From positions 1 to 12,167 of the forward strand of contig CAYRIY010000102.1 in assembly GCA_964424335.1 (NCBI GenBank): DNA of 12,167 nt, read 5' to 3'. The notes below the pieces were generated by a model. That model saw only the letters and a list, made by a program, of their open reading frames with translations. It had not been told where the DNA came from and searched no databases. A program made the translations under genes and the position numbers. The DNA is from CAYRIY01 sp964424335 (GTDB lineage Bacteria; Bacillota; Limnochordia; DTU080; RSA5). This document shows positions 6,299 through 12,167 of this stretch, piece by piece; position 1 is the stretch's first letter; each line of letters starts with the position of its first letter.

Positions 6299-8142
6299 GC
6301 CTCGACCAAAGAGCGGTAGAGGCCGCCGTGCGCCATCAACTGATCGTGATCGCCCGCCTCGACGATCCGACCGTGGTCGAGCACGATGATCTTGTCGGCG
6401 TTGCGAATGGTCGAGAGGCGGTGCGCGACCACAAAGGCCGTCCGACCTTGGAGCAGCCTGTCGAGCGCTCTTTGGATCTGCAGCTCCGTCTCGGTGTCCA
6501 CGCTCGCCGTCGCCTCGTCGAGGATCAGGATCCGGGGGTTGGCTAGGAGCGCCCGGGCAAAGGAGATCAACTGCCGCTGCCCTGTCGACAGGCCGCCGCC
6601 CCGCTCGCCCACGACGGTTTCGTACTTGTCGGGCAGTTTCTCGATGAATTGGTCTGCGCCGACGGCGCGGCACACCTCTTCGACTTCCTCGATCGTGGCG
6701 AGGGGCCTGCCAAAGCGAATGTTGTCGAGCAGCGTGCCGGAGAACAAGAACGTGTCCTGCAACACGATTCCAATTTGGGAACGGAGCGACGTCAATGTGA
6801 CGTCTCGGACGTCGTGCCCGTCGATCAACACTTTGCCTTCTGTAACGTCGTAAAAGCGACAGACCAAGTTGACGATCGTCGTCTTGCCCGATCCGGTCGG
6901 TCCGACCAAGGCGATCACTTCGCCGGGCTTCACTTCAAAATCGACCCGGTGCAGCGCAGGCCGCCCCGGCTTGTACTCAAACCGCACGCCGTCAAAACGC
7001 ACGCCTCCCTCGATCGGAGGGAGTTCGTAGGCGTCGGATTTCTCCGACACGGTCGGCTCCGTGTCCATAAACTCGAAGATCCGCTCCGACGACGCCATCG
7101 CTTGGAGCAATTGGTTATAGACGTTTCCAAGCCGTGAGATCGGTTCCCAAAACTTCCCCAGGTACTGGACAAACGTGACGAACATGCCGAGGGTGAGCGC
7201 ATCTTGGATCACGAGTCCCGCGCCGTACCAGTAGACGATGCAGGCGCCCACCGCTCCCGTCATTTCAACAAGGGGGATAAACAAGTCCGCGACCCGGCTC
7301 GAGCGGTTCATCGTCTCCCGATAGTCGTTGTTGATGTGTTGGAAAAAGCGCATGTTCTCTCGCTCTTGCACAAAAGCCTCGGTCACGCGCATCCCTTGAA
7401 TGGCCTCGGCCAAATGGGCGTTGATGCGCGCCAGCCGGACCCGCACCTCGCGCCAACTGATCCGGATCTGTCGACGCAATCCCGTGGACAGGAAGATCAT
7501 GATCGGGATCACGACCATCGACGCGATGGCAAGTTGCGGGTTGAGCGAGAACATGATCGCCACGACCCCGGTGAGGATCATGAGGTCCATGAGCACGTTG
7601 ACGACGCCGTTCGTAAAGAGCTCCTGGAGCGCATTGACGTCGTTGATGATCCGAACGAGAATCGAGCCCGCCGACCGTCGGTCAAAGAAGTTGAAAGAGA
7701 GGTACTGGATGTGACCAAAGAGCGACTCCCGCACGTCTCGCAAAACCTGCTGACCGATCCAGTTGGTCACCTGAATCCGAAACCGCGTCGAAACCCACCA
7801 CAGCGCGTAACAAAGGGCGAGCAGGAGCGTTAGGCGGCCGAGCACGCCGACGTTGCCCGTCTCGATTCCAAAGTCGATCGCGTACCCGATGATGAGCGGG
7901 ACGGCGAGGTTGGCGATCGTCCCGAGGGTCGTTACGACGATGGCCCACAAGACTTGCCTGCGATACGGCTTCATAAACCCGAAGAGGCGACGAAGTTGCG
8001 CAAGGTTGAACGGACGTTCGATGGCCCGGTCGTCGGGGTAAACAAACCGTTCCGTGACGTCGCGGCGACCGGTCGATTCCGTGCGCCGCTCGTCGGTTTC
8101 CGCTGCGCTCGCATTTATGGCTTCGGCCCGATCCTGGCTCAC
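6271..8142 (-). CDS. ABC exporter half-transporter, subunit with the intact catalytic glutamate (BmrD/YheH-like)
   Basis: A 623-residue membrane-ATPase fusion: a hydrophilic N-terminal tail (1-45), a six-helix exporter domain (about 46-345), and a nucleotide-binding domain (about 378-620). ATPase motifs: Walker A GPTGSGKT (414-421), Q-loop Gln462, signature LSTGQ (518-522), Walker B ILILD with catalytic Glu543, and H-loop His574 in VVAHRLST. It starts with GTG 8142, which overlaps the TGA of the upstream exporter gene as GTGA, and a full AAGGAGGTG SD lies inside the end of that gene. This shows a translationally coupled pair and a heterodimer. The variant signature (Thr for the second Gly) is what the partner-facing half of a degenerate ATP site looks like in related exporters. 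Substrate is unknown: multidrug, lipid or peptide export are all possible. The stop overlaps the convergent gene by 28 bp. Confidence 0.9.
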   Translation of the reverse strand: MSQDRAEAINASAAETDERRTESTGRRDVTERFVYPDDRAIERPFNLAQLRRLFGFMKPYRRQVLWAIVVTTLGTIANLAVPLIIGYAIDFGIETGNVGVLGRLTLLLALCYALWWVSTRFRIQVTNWIGQQVLRDVRESLFGHIQYLSFNFFDRRSAGSILVRIINDVNALQELFTNGVVNVLMDLMILTGVVAIMFSLNPQLAIASMVVIPIMIFLSTGLRRQIRISWREVRVRLARINAHLAEAIQGMRVTEAFVQERENMRFFQHINNDYRETMNRSSRVADLFIPLVEMTGAVGACIVYWYGAGLVIQDALTLGMFVTFVQYLGKFWEPISRLGNVYNQLLQAMASSERIFEFMDTEPTVSEKSDAYELPPIEGGVRFDGVRFEYKPGRPALHRVDFEVKPGEVIALVGPTGSGKTTIVNLVCRFYDVTEGKVLIDGHDVRDVTLTSLRSQIGIVLQDTFLFSGTLLDNIRFGRPLATIEEVEEVCRAVGADQFIEKLPDKYETVVGERGGGLSTGQRQLISFARALLANPRILILDEATASVDTETELQIQRALDRLLQGRTAFVVAHRLSTIRNADKIIVLDHGRIVEAGDHDQLMAHGGLYRSLVEAQFKFLDEA

Positions 8143-9989
8143 GCTCCGGTCACCTCCTTGGGACGCTCATCGACCGGCCCGCCGCTTGGCGAGGCGCTGT
8201 CCGTCCCCAAAGCAGCGGCGAGGCCACCGCTGCGCGCCGCGTCGCTCAGACTCTGCAGGATGCTCACGTGATCCTTAAACTGGACGTCGTAGATCCTGCG
8301 GTAGTGCCCGCCAAGCTCCAGCAGCTCTCGATGGGCGCCTCGCTCCACGATCCGGCCCCGGTCGAGGACGATGATCTCATCTGCGTCTTTCACCGACGAG
8401 ATGCGGTGAGCGATGATAAAGGTCGTGCGCCCTTTCATCAAGGTCTTGAGCGCCTCTTGAATCTCGTGCTCGGTCTCCATGTCGACACTCGCCGTCGCGT
8501 CGTCGAGGATCAGGATGCGGGGGTCCGCGAGCAGGGCCCGAGCGATCGCGATGCGCTGCTTTTGGCCGCCTGAAAGTCCAAGGCCTCGCTCACCCACCAA
8601 CGTCTCGTACCCATCCGGCAGCTCCATGATGAAGTCGTGGGCCTTAGCGAGCTTGGCGGCTTCGATGATTTCCTCATCCGTCGCGTCCCGCCGTCCATAG
8701 CTGATATTCTCCTTGAGCGATGTCGAAAAGAGGAACGTCTCTTGAAAGACGATGCTGACCTGGCGCCTAAGCGACGCCATGCGCACGGTGCGCACGTCCT
8801 TGCCGTCCACCAAGACTCGGCCTGAAGTCACGTCGTAGTAGCGGGGTATCAAGCTGACCAAGGTCGTCTTGCCCGATCCGGTCGGTCCGAGAATGCCCAC
8901 GACTTTGCCGGGCTCCACCACGAGGTTGATCTCCTCGAGTGCGGGCATCCCTTGCGTGTAATTAAACGTCACGTTCTCAAAGACGACGCGGCCCTCGATC
9001 CTGCCGATGTCCACCGCATCCGAACGGTCGATGATTCCACGGGGCGTATCCAAAATCTCCAGAATGCGCTGCCCCGACGCCACCGACTGCGTCAAGTTGT
9101 TGATCTGGTACCCGAGCTGCTGCAGCGGGTGGACGATAAACCAGATGTAACTGAAGAATGCGGCGAGTTCTCCAATCGTGAGCGCTCCGGACATCACCCG
9201 CCGTCCGCCGATCCAAAGGAGGATCAAGACGCCGATGTTGCCCATCAGCTCCATCGACGGGAAAAAGCGAGCCCAAATCGCCGTCGCAGCCATGTGCGTG
9301 TCGATGTAGCTGCGCACCCGCTGGGAGAACGAGTAGATCTGCTGGCGTTCTTGAGCGAACGACTTCACCGTGCGCACGCCGGTGATGTTCTCCTGGACCG
9401 CCGTGGACAGGTCGGCCATCGCTTCCCGCAGCGCGGTAAACGCCGGGTGCACCCGCAAGTGGAACCGGGCCGTCATATACCCGAGGATCGGCATCGTCAC
9501 AAGGACAATCAACGTCAGGGACCAGTCGAGGTAGAGCATGACCGCAAGCGCAAGGACGAAGAGGAGCGTGAAGTCGAGCAGGTGGGCAAATCCGAAGGCT
9601 AAGAACTGTCGAAAGGCCTCGACGTCGCCTGCAAGGCGAGCCATCAGGTCGCCCGTCTTCGCCGTGTCGTAGTATGAGAACGAGAAGGACTGCAGGCGCC
9701 GGTAAAGCCGATTTCGCAGCTCGTAGACGGTGTTCGCGCCAAAGACATGCCCCAAATACGAGCGCAGGTACTGAAAGGCGCTCCGAAGCGCCGCAACGCC
9801 AATGACGGCCATGGATAGCCAGGCGAGCTCACCGTGTCTTCCTGCAATGAGCACTCGGTCGATGATCGCTTGCAGGAGAAGGGGACGGACGAGACCAAAC
9901 AAGGTCATGAGCACGCCGCAAAGGATGGAAAACATCCACAGGCGTCGGAACGGCCAGTAATAAGGTTTGAGCCGGCGAAAGACGTCCAT
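8139..9989 (-). CDS. ABC exporter half-transporter, subunit with degenerate Walker B (BmrC/YheI-like)
   Basis: A 616-residue fused exporter: six transmembrane helices (about 15-300) and an ATPase domain (about 330-575). Motifs: Walker A GPTGSGKT (368-375), Q-loop Gln416, canonical signature LSGGQ (472-476), Walker B ILILD followed by Asp497 where the catalytic Glu is expected (LDDATASVD), and H-loop His528. The Glu-to-Asp change marks this as the subunit carrying the non-catalytic ATP site in heterodimers such as BmrCD, LmrCD and TM287/288. A tail rich in Ala, Gly and Ser (580-616) extends beyond the usual end and contains the SD of the downstream subunit. ATG 9989 was chosen: the SD GGAGG lies 11 nt upstream, and the in-frame TTG at 10007 overlaps that SD. 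It is the first gene of the two-gene operon, behind a promoter at 10030-10058. Confidence 0.9.
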   Translation of the reverse strand: MDVFRRLKPYYWPFRRLWMFSILCGVLMTLFGLVRPLLLQAIIDRVLIAGRHGELAWLSMAVIGVAALRSAFQYLRSYLGHVFGANTVYELRNRLYRRLQSFSFSYYDTAKTGDLMARLAGDVEAFRQFLAFGFAHLLDFTLLFVLALAVMLYLDWSLTLIVLVTMPILGYMTARFHLRVHPAFTALREAMADLSTAVQENITGVRTVKSFAQERQQIYSFSQRVRSYIDTHMAATAIWARFFPSMELMGNIGVLILLWIGGRRVMSGALTIGELAAFFSYIWFIVHPLQQLGYQINNLTQSVASGQRILEILDTPRGIIDRSDAVDIGRIEGRVVFENVTFNYTQGMPALEEINLVVEPGKVVGILGPTGSGKTTLVSLIPRYYDVTSGRVLVDGKDVRTVRMASLRRQVSIVFQETFLFSTSLKENISYGRRDATDEEIIEAAKLAKAHDFIMELPDGYETLVGERGLGLSGGQKQRIAIARALLADPRILILDDATASVDMETEHEIQEALKTLMKGRTTFIIAHRISSVKDADEIIVLDRGRIVERGAHRELLELGGHYRRIYDVQFKDHVSILQSLSDAARSGGLAAALGTDSASPSGGPVDERPKEVTGA

Positions 9990-10029
9990 CGTCGGTGACG
10001 CCTCCAAATAGTCTATACCGACCTGCTAC

Positions 10030-10058
10030 AGTATACCCTCTTTTACATTCGGTGGAAA
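10030..10058 (-). promoter_or_regulatory. Candidate sigma70-type promoter of the ABC exporter operon
   Basis: On the minus strand TTTCCA (10058-10053), 17-nt spacer, TATACT (10035-10030). The -10 box is 5/6 to consensus and the -35 box 4/6. The start would be near 10023, giving a leader of about 34 nt to ATG 9989 that includes the GGAGG SD. Confidence 0.55.
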
Positions 10059-10066
10059 GACAGGGA

Positions 10067-10080
10067 ATGCATAACTGCAT
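10067..10080. repeat. Short inverted repeat in the exporter/ribonuclease divergent spacer
   Basis: ATGCA (10067-10071), TAAC, TGCAT (10076-10080): five-base arms. It lies 9 bp upstream of the exporter -35 box and could be an operator for either divergent gene, but this is only a symmetry observation. Confidence 0.3.
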
Positions 10081-10090
10081 GTTGAGAGAT

Positions 10091-10144
10091 TTTGCCTTTT
10101 GATCGGCAAACCTTTGAAAAGCCGATTTCGCAAACAATTCGAAA
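10091..10144 (+). promoter_or_regulatory. Foldable leader of the beta-CASP gene with competing stems
   Basis: Three stems can be drawn: TTTGCC (10091-10096) with GGCAAA (10105-10110); ATCGGC (10102-10107) with GCCGAT (10121-10126); and TTTCG (10126-10130) with CGAAA (10140-10144). The first two share bases 10105-10107 and cannot form together. The third ends 2 nt before the AGGGG SD (10147-10151). All are short, so this is a candidate only. Confidence 0.3.
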
Positions 10145-10155
10145 GTAGGGGTCAC

Positions 10156-11757
10156 ATGCGAATCACCTTTGCAGGCGCAGCAGGCGGCGTCGTCACGGGA
10201 TCGTGCTTTGTCGTCGAACATCGCGACAAGCGATTCCTCGTCGACTGCGGAATGTTTCAAGGGAGCAAGGAACTTGCAAATCGCAATTACGGATCCTTTC
10301 CCTTCGACCCGCGCTCGATCGATGCCGTCTTTTTGACCCACGCCCACATCGACCACTCGGGGCTCTTGCCCAAGCTGGTCCGCCTAGGTTTTGACGGGCC
10401 GATCTACGCGACGCCCCCCACATCCGATCTGCTCGAGATCATGCTGCCGGACAGCGCACACATCCAAGAGACCGAAGTCGCACGCAAAAACCGCAACGCG
10501 ATCCGCAAAGGAGAGCCGCTCATCACTCCGATCTACACGACGGAGGACGCCATTAAAACCTGCAAGCTCGTGCAAAAGGTCGAGCCCCGCACCCACTTCG
10601 AGCCATGCGAAGGCCTCCACGTCTCCTACTGGCCCGCCGGCCACATGCTCGGCGCCGCGAGCATCGTCTTTGACGCCGCCCAGGACCGCGGACGAGTGCG
10701 CGTGGCCTTTTCAGGCGATTTGGGGGGCGACGGTCAGGCTTTGATCGTCGATCCTTCGGAGATTCCACCTCCCGATTACGTCATCATGGAGTCGACCTAC
10801 GGCGATCGCACGCGGGAAAAAGGCGAGGACCGATTTGAACGGCTCGGCCAGATCGTCCGAGAGACCTTTGCTCGAGGCGGCAACGTCATTATCCCCGCCT
10901 TCGCGATCGGAAGGGCGCAAGAAGTGCTCTACGGGCTACACCGCCTGATCAAGCGCGGCGACATCAACCCCAAGCAGATCTTTTTGGACAGCCCGCTCGC
11001 CATCGAAGCGACGGAGATCTTTTGCAACCACATCGACCGCTTCGACGAAGAGGCGCGCCGCTTTGCCGAGATGACCGAATACTGCCCGCTCTACATGCGG
11101 GAGCTTGCGCTGACGCGGACGCCCGAAGAGTCGATGGCGATCAATCGGATCAAGTCGGGCGCCGTCATTCTCTCAGCTTCGGGCATGTGCGAGGCCGGAC
11201 GGATCAAACATCACCTCAAGCACAACTTGTGGCGGGAGAACTGCTCCGTCGTCTTCGTCGGCTACCAGGCGGTCGGCACGCTCGGACGGCGCATCCTCGA
11301 CGGTGAGCCCATCGTTCGCATCCACGGCGAGCCGGTCAAGGTCCGAGCTCGGATCCACTCGCTGGACGGATTCTCCGCCCACGGGGATCAGCGCGAACTC
11401 CTCGACTGGGCGGCTAAGATCAACCCAACCCCGCGAGCCTTTTACCTGGTGCATGGCGAAGAGCCCGCCAGAAAGGCCTTTGCCGCATTGTTGCGGGAAA
11501 AGCTCAATGCCACCGTCTACTTGCCCAGCCTCGACGAGGAAGTCGAACTGACACAGGCGAGAGCCGCTCGCATCGCACCCGGAACGACGGTCACCGACGG
11601 CGAGGCGGCGGCGCGCCTTTGGGAGGCCAGCGAACGGCTGCGGGCTTCCCTCAACCGCCTGGAGCGCGAAGCCGTATCACCCGACGAGATCGACGCGCTG
11701 ATCAAGGCCATCGAACGCTCCCGGGAGATGGCGGATGCTCTGATCGCGAAGGGCTAG
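10156..11757 (+). CDS. MBL-fold beta-CASP ribonuclease-like protein (CPSF73 / TTHA0252-like)
   Basis: A 533-residue metallo-beta-lactamase fold protein with an inserted beta-CASP domain; relatives cut RNA using two zinc ions in the cytoplasm. Metal motifs: Asp30 in FLVDCGMFQG, THAHIDHSG (61-69; His62, His64, Asp66, His67), His163 in WPAGHMLGAA, and Asp188 in FSGDLGG. Beta-CASP motifs: A, Glu212 in MESTYGDR; B, the His of GRIKHHLKH (348-356); C, His409 in GFSAHGDQ. The fold normally ends at LPSLDEEVEL (456-465). About 65 further residues, charged and probably helical (482-533), form a tail absent from the 431-aa Thermus protein. ATG 10156 follows AGGGG by 4 nt. In-frame codons back to 10099 are not protein-like and lie in the foldable leader. 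The role could be mRNA processing or decay; the RNA target is unknown. Confidence 0.88.
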   Translation: MRITFAGAAGGVVTGSCFVVEHRDKRFLVDCGMFQGSKELANRNYGSFPFDPRSIDAVFLTHAHIDHSGLLPKLVRLGFDGPIYATPPTSDLLEIMLPDSAHIQETEVARKNRNAIRKGEPLITPIYTTEDAIKTCKLVQKVEPRTHFEPCEGLHVSYWPAGHMLGAASIVFDAAQDRGRVRVAFSGDLGGDGQALIVDPSEIPPPDYVIMESTYGDRTREKGEDRFERLGQIVRETFARGGNVIIPAFAIGRAQEVLYGLHRLIKRGDINPKQIFLDSPLAIEATEIFCNHIDRFDEEARRFAEMTEYCPLYMRELALTRTPEESMAINRIKSGAVILSASGMCEAGRIKHHLKHNLWRENCSVVFVGYQAVGTLGRRILDGEPIVRIHGEPVKVRARIHSLDGFSAHGDQRELLDWAAKINPTPRAFYLVHGEEPARKAFAALLREKLNATVYLPSLDEEVELTQARAARIAPGTTVTDGEAAARLWEASERLRASLNRLEREAVSPDEIDALIKAIERSREMADALIAKG

Positions 11758-11786
11758 GTAAACTTTACACTTTCCGTAATGGTTAC
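11758..11786. repeat. Two GTAA-N3-TTAC palindromes directly after the beta-CASP stop
   Basis: GTAAACTTTAC (11758-11768) and GTAATGGTTAC (11776-11786) share the symmetric pattern GTAA-N3-TTAC, with centres 18 bp apart. Such spacing would place two bound proteins on nearly the same face of the helix, within about two turns. It could be an operator for the downstream gene; no promoter or terminator is evident at the site. Confidence 0.35.
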
Positions 11787-11867
11787 AGCACGAGACGCGA
11801 CCGACATGTGGCGAATCTCACGACTCTGACAATTTCCAAAAAACGCCGGATTCAAGAAGGAAGTTGC

Positions 11868-11909
11868 GTGACTTTGGATGAACTGTCCGCTAGTAATACG
11901 CATTACTAA
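11868..11909 (+). CDS. Possible 13-codon leader peptide
   Basis: The GTG-started ORF encodes MTLDELSASNTHY and ends TAA. A GAAGGA site lies 6 nt upstream. The codons overlap the inverted repeat at 11891-11908, so translation could affect any structure or binding there. The peptide matches nothing I know, and a 13-codon ORF can arise by chance. Confidence 0.25.
   Translation: MTLDELSASNTHY
11891..11908. repeat. Inverted repeat TAGTAAT-N4-ATTACTA
   Basis: TAGTAAT (11891-11897) and ATTACTA (11902-11908) are exact 7-bp complements around ACGC. As DNA it is operator-like; as RNA it would be a weak, A/U-rich stem. It shares the GTAA/TTAC half-sites of the two palindromes at 11758-11786. Confidence 0.5.
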
Positions 11910-12058
11910 TCCTGGAGGTGAGCGTCAAGTGTCGAAATAGGCGCGCTCGGTCAAATCTGACTACCCGCATTATTCACGTTGACGAGATGTGGGGCGCATC
12001 GCTTGCGTAATCGGCCTTGGAGTTTAGGTGCTGTTTCTCGAAGGAGGAGTGAGTCGAT

Positions 12059-12167
12059 TTGGCAACCCGGTTGCAGGGGAAACATATATCACGAATATGC
12101 GCTTTTCTATTTGTAATGGGAATGATCGTTTCAGCGTCCGCCGCTGCCAGTGAACGATTAACGCTGA
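12059..12167 (+). CDS. N-terminus of a secreted protein, partial
   Basis: The reading frame stays open to the window end. It starts at TTG 12059, 11 nt after a strong AAGGAGG SD. The first residues, MATRLQGKHISRICAFLFVM then GMIVSASAAASERLTL, form a textbook signal peptide: basic n-region (Arg4, Lys8, Arg12), hydrophobic core (about 14-25) and a small-residue cleavage zone at SASAAA. Export by the Sec pathway is inferred. Only about 6 mature residues are visible, so function cannot be assigned. Codons (CAT ATA TCA CGA ATA, TTT CTA TTT GTA) are richer in A/T than in the other genes here, which may reflect the signal peptide or a different origin. A competing frame from GTG 12028 closes at about 12153 and is not protein-like. 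Confidence 0.65.
   Translation, partial: MATRLQGKHISRICAFLFVMGMIVSASAAASERLTL

Larger units (their letters stand above)
11787..12058 (+). other. AT-richer upstream region of the last gene with tiny SD-preceded ORFs
   Basis: With the two palindromes at 11758-11786, this makes about 300 bp without a conventional gene. A 13-codon ORF at 11868-11909 (MTLDELSASNTHY) has GAAGGA 6 nt upstream. A strong GGAGGTGA (11914-11921) precedes a GTG at 11929 that reaches TAG after three codons; overlapping it is a GTG-started 30-codon ORF (11918-12010). The AAGGAGG SD of the last gene lies at 12041-12047. TTGACG at 11979-11984 resembles a -35 box, but no good -10 box follows at the right distance. No terminator for the beta-CASP gene is seen. 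Confidence 0.45.

Noticed and set aside
5543..6673. Minus-strand ORF of 376 codons spanning the 4-Cys gene and the ABC gene end
   Set aside because: Arg/Pro-rich shadow crossing two real genes, with no domain or signal.
8952..9602. Plus-strand ORF of 216 codons opposite the exporter subunit
   Set aside because: Highly charged (Arg, Asp, His) antisense translation; not a protein-like composition.
10099..10155. Upstream start for the beta-CASP protein (adds 19 residues)
   Set aside because: MRITFAGAAGG is the normal family N-terminus and has its own SD; the extra residues lie in a foldable leader.
12028..12153. Overlapping ORF from GTG 12028 at the right end
   Set aside because: Closes after about 41 codons with no domain; the TTG 12059 frame has a stronger SD and a clear signal peptide.

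Overview
The window is 12.2 kb of a GC-rich (roughly 58-60% by eye) bacterial chromosome carrying core and general-purpose genes. There is no tRNA, rRNA, CRISPR array, transposase, integrase or phage gene. Start codons are mixed (ATG, GTG, TTG) and usually follow clear GGAGG-type Shine-Dalgarno (SD) sites. I cannot name the organism. A lineage such as Armatimonadota or a related GC-rich phylum would fit, but that is a guess.

Layout, left to right: the last 27 codons of a Zn/Cd-type P1B ATPase (+). Convergent with it is a minus-strand pair, a queuosine-precursor transporter (YhhQ family) followed by a covalent-flavin alditol/xylitol oxidase. A non-coding region of about 390 bp follows, with a good promoter at its right end for release factor 3 (prfC, +). 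prfC converges on an SRAP/YedK DNA-protein-crosslink protein (-). Divergent from that is a two-gene operon (+): a single half-size chromate transporter and an unrecognised membrane-anchored protein with four cysteines. That protein's end overlaps by 28 bp the end of a convergent minus-strand operon of two ABC exporter half-transporters. These have the residue pattern of an asymmetric heterodimer with one degenerate ATP site. Divergent from the exporter, across a 166-bp AT-rich spacer with a sigma70-like promoter, is a beta-CASP metallo-beta-lactamase ribonuclease-like protein (+). The right end is an AT-richer region of about 300 bp with inverted repeats and tiny SD-preceded ORFs, leading into the truncated start of a secreted protein.

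The genes do not form one pathway. Neighbours with a plausible link are the two exporter subunits (GTGA overlap, a certain pair) and the chromate transporter with its 4-Cys neighbour (7-nt gap). Metal-ATPase, chromate and drug-export functions lie near each other, but nothing shows they are co-regulated. I found no convincing undescribed system. The best second looks are the 4-Cys protein beside the unpaired chromate half-transporter, the leader of the last gene, and the foldable leader of the beta-CASP gene.
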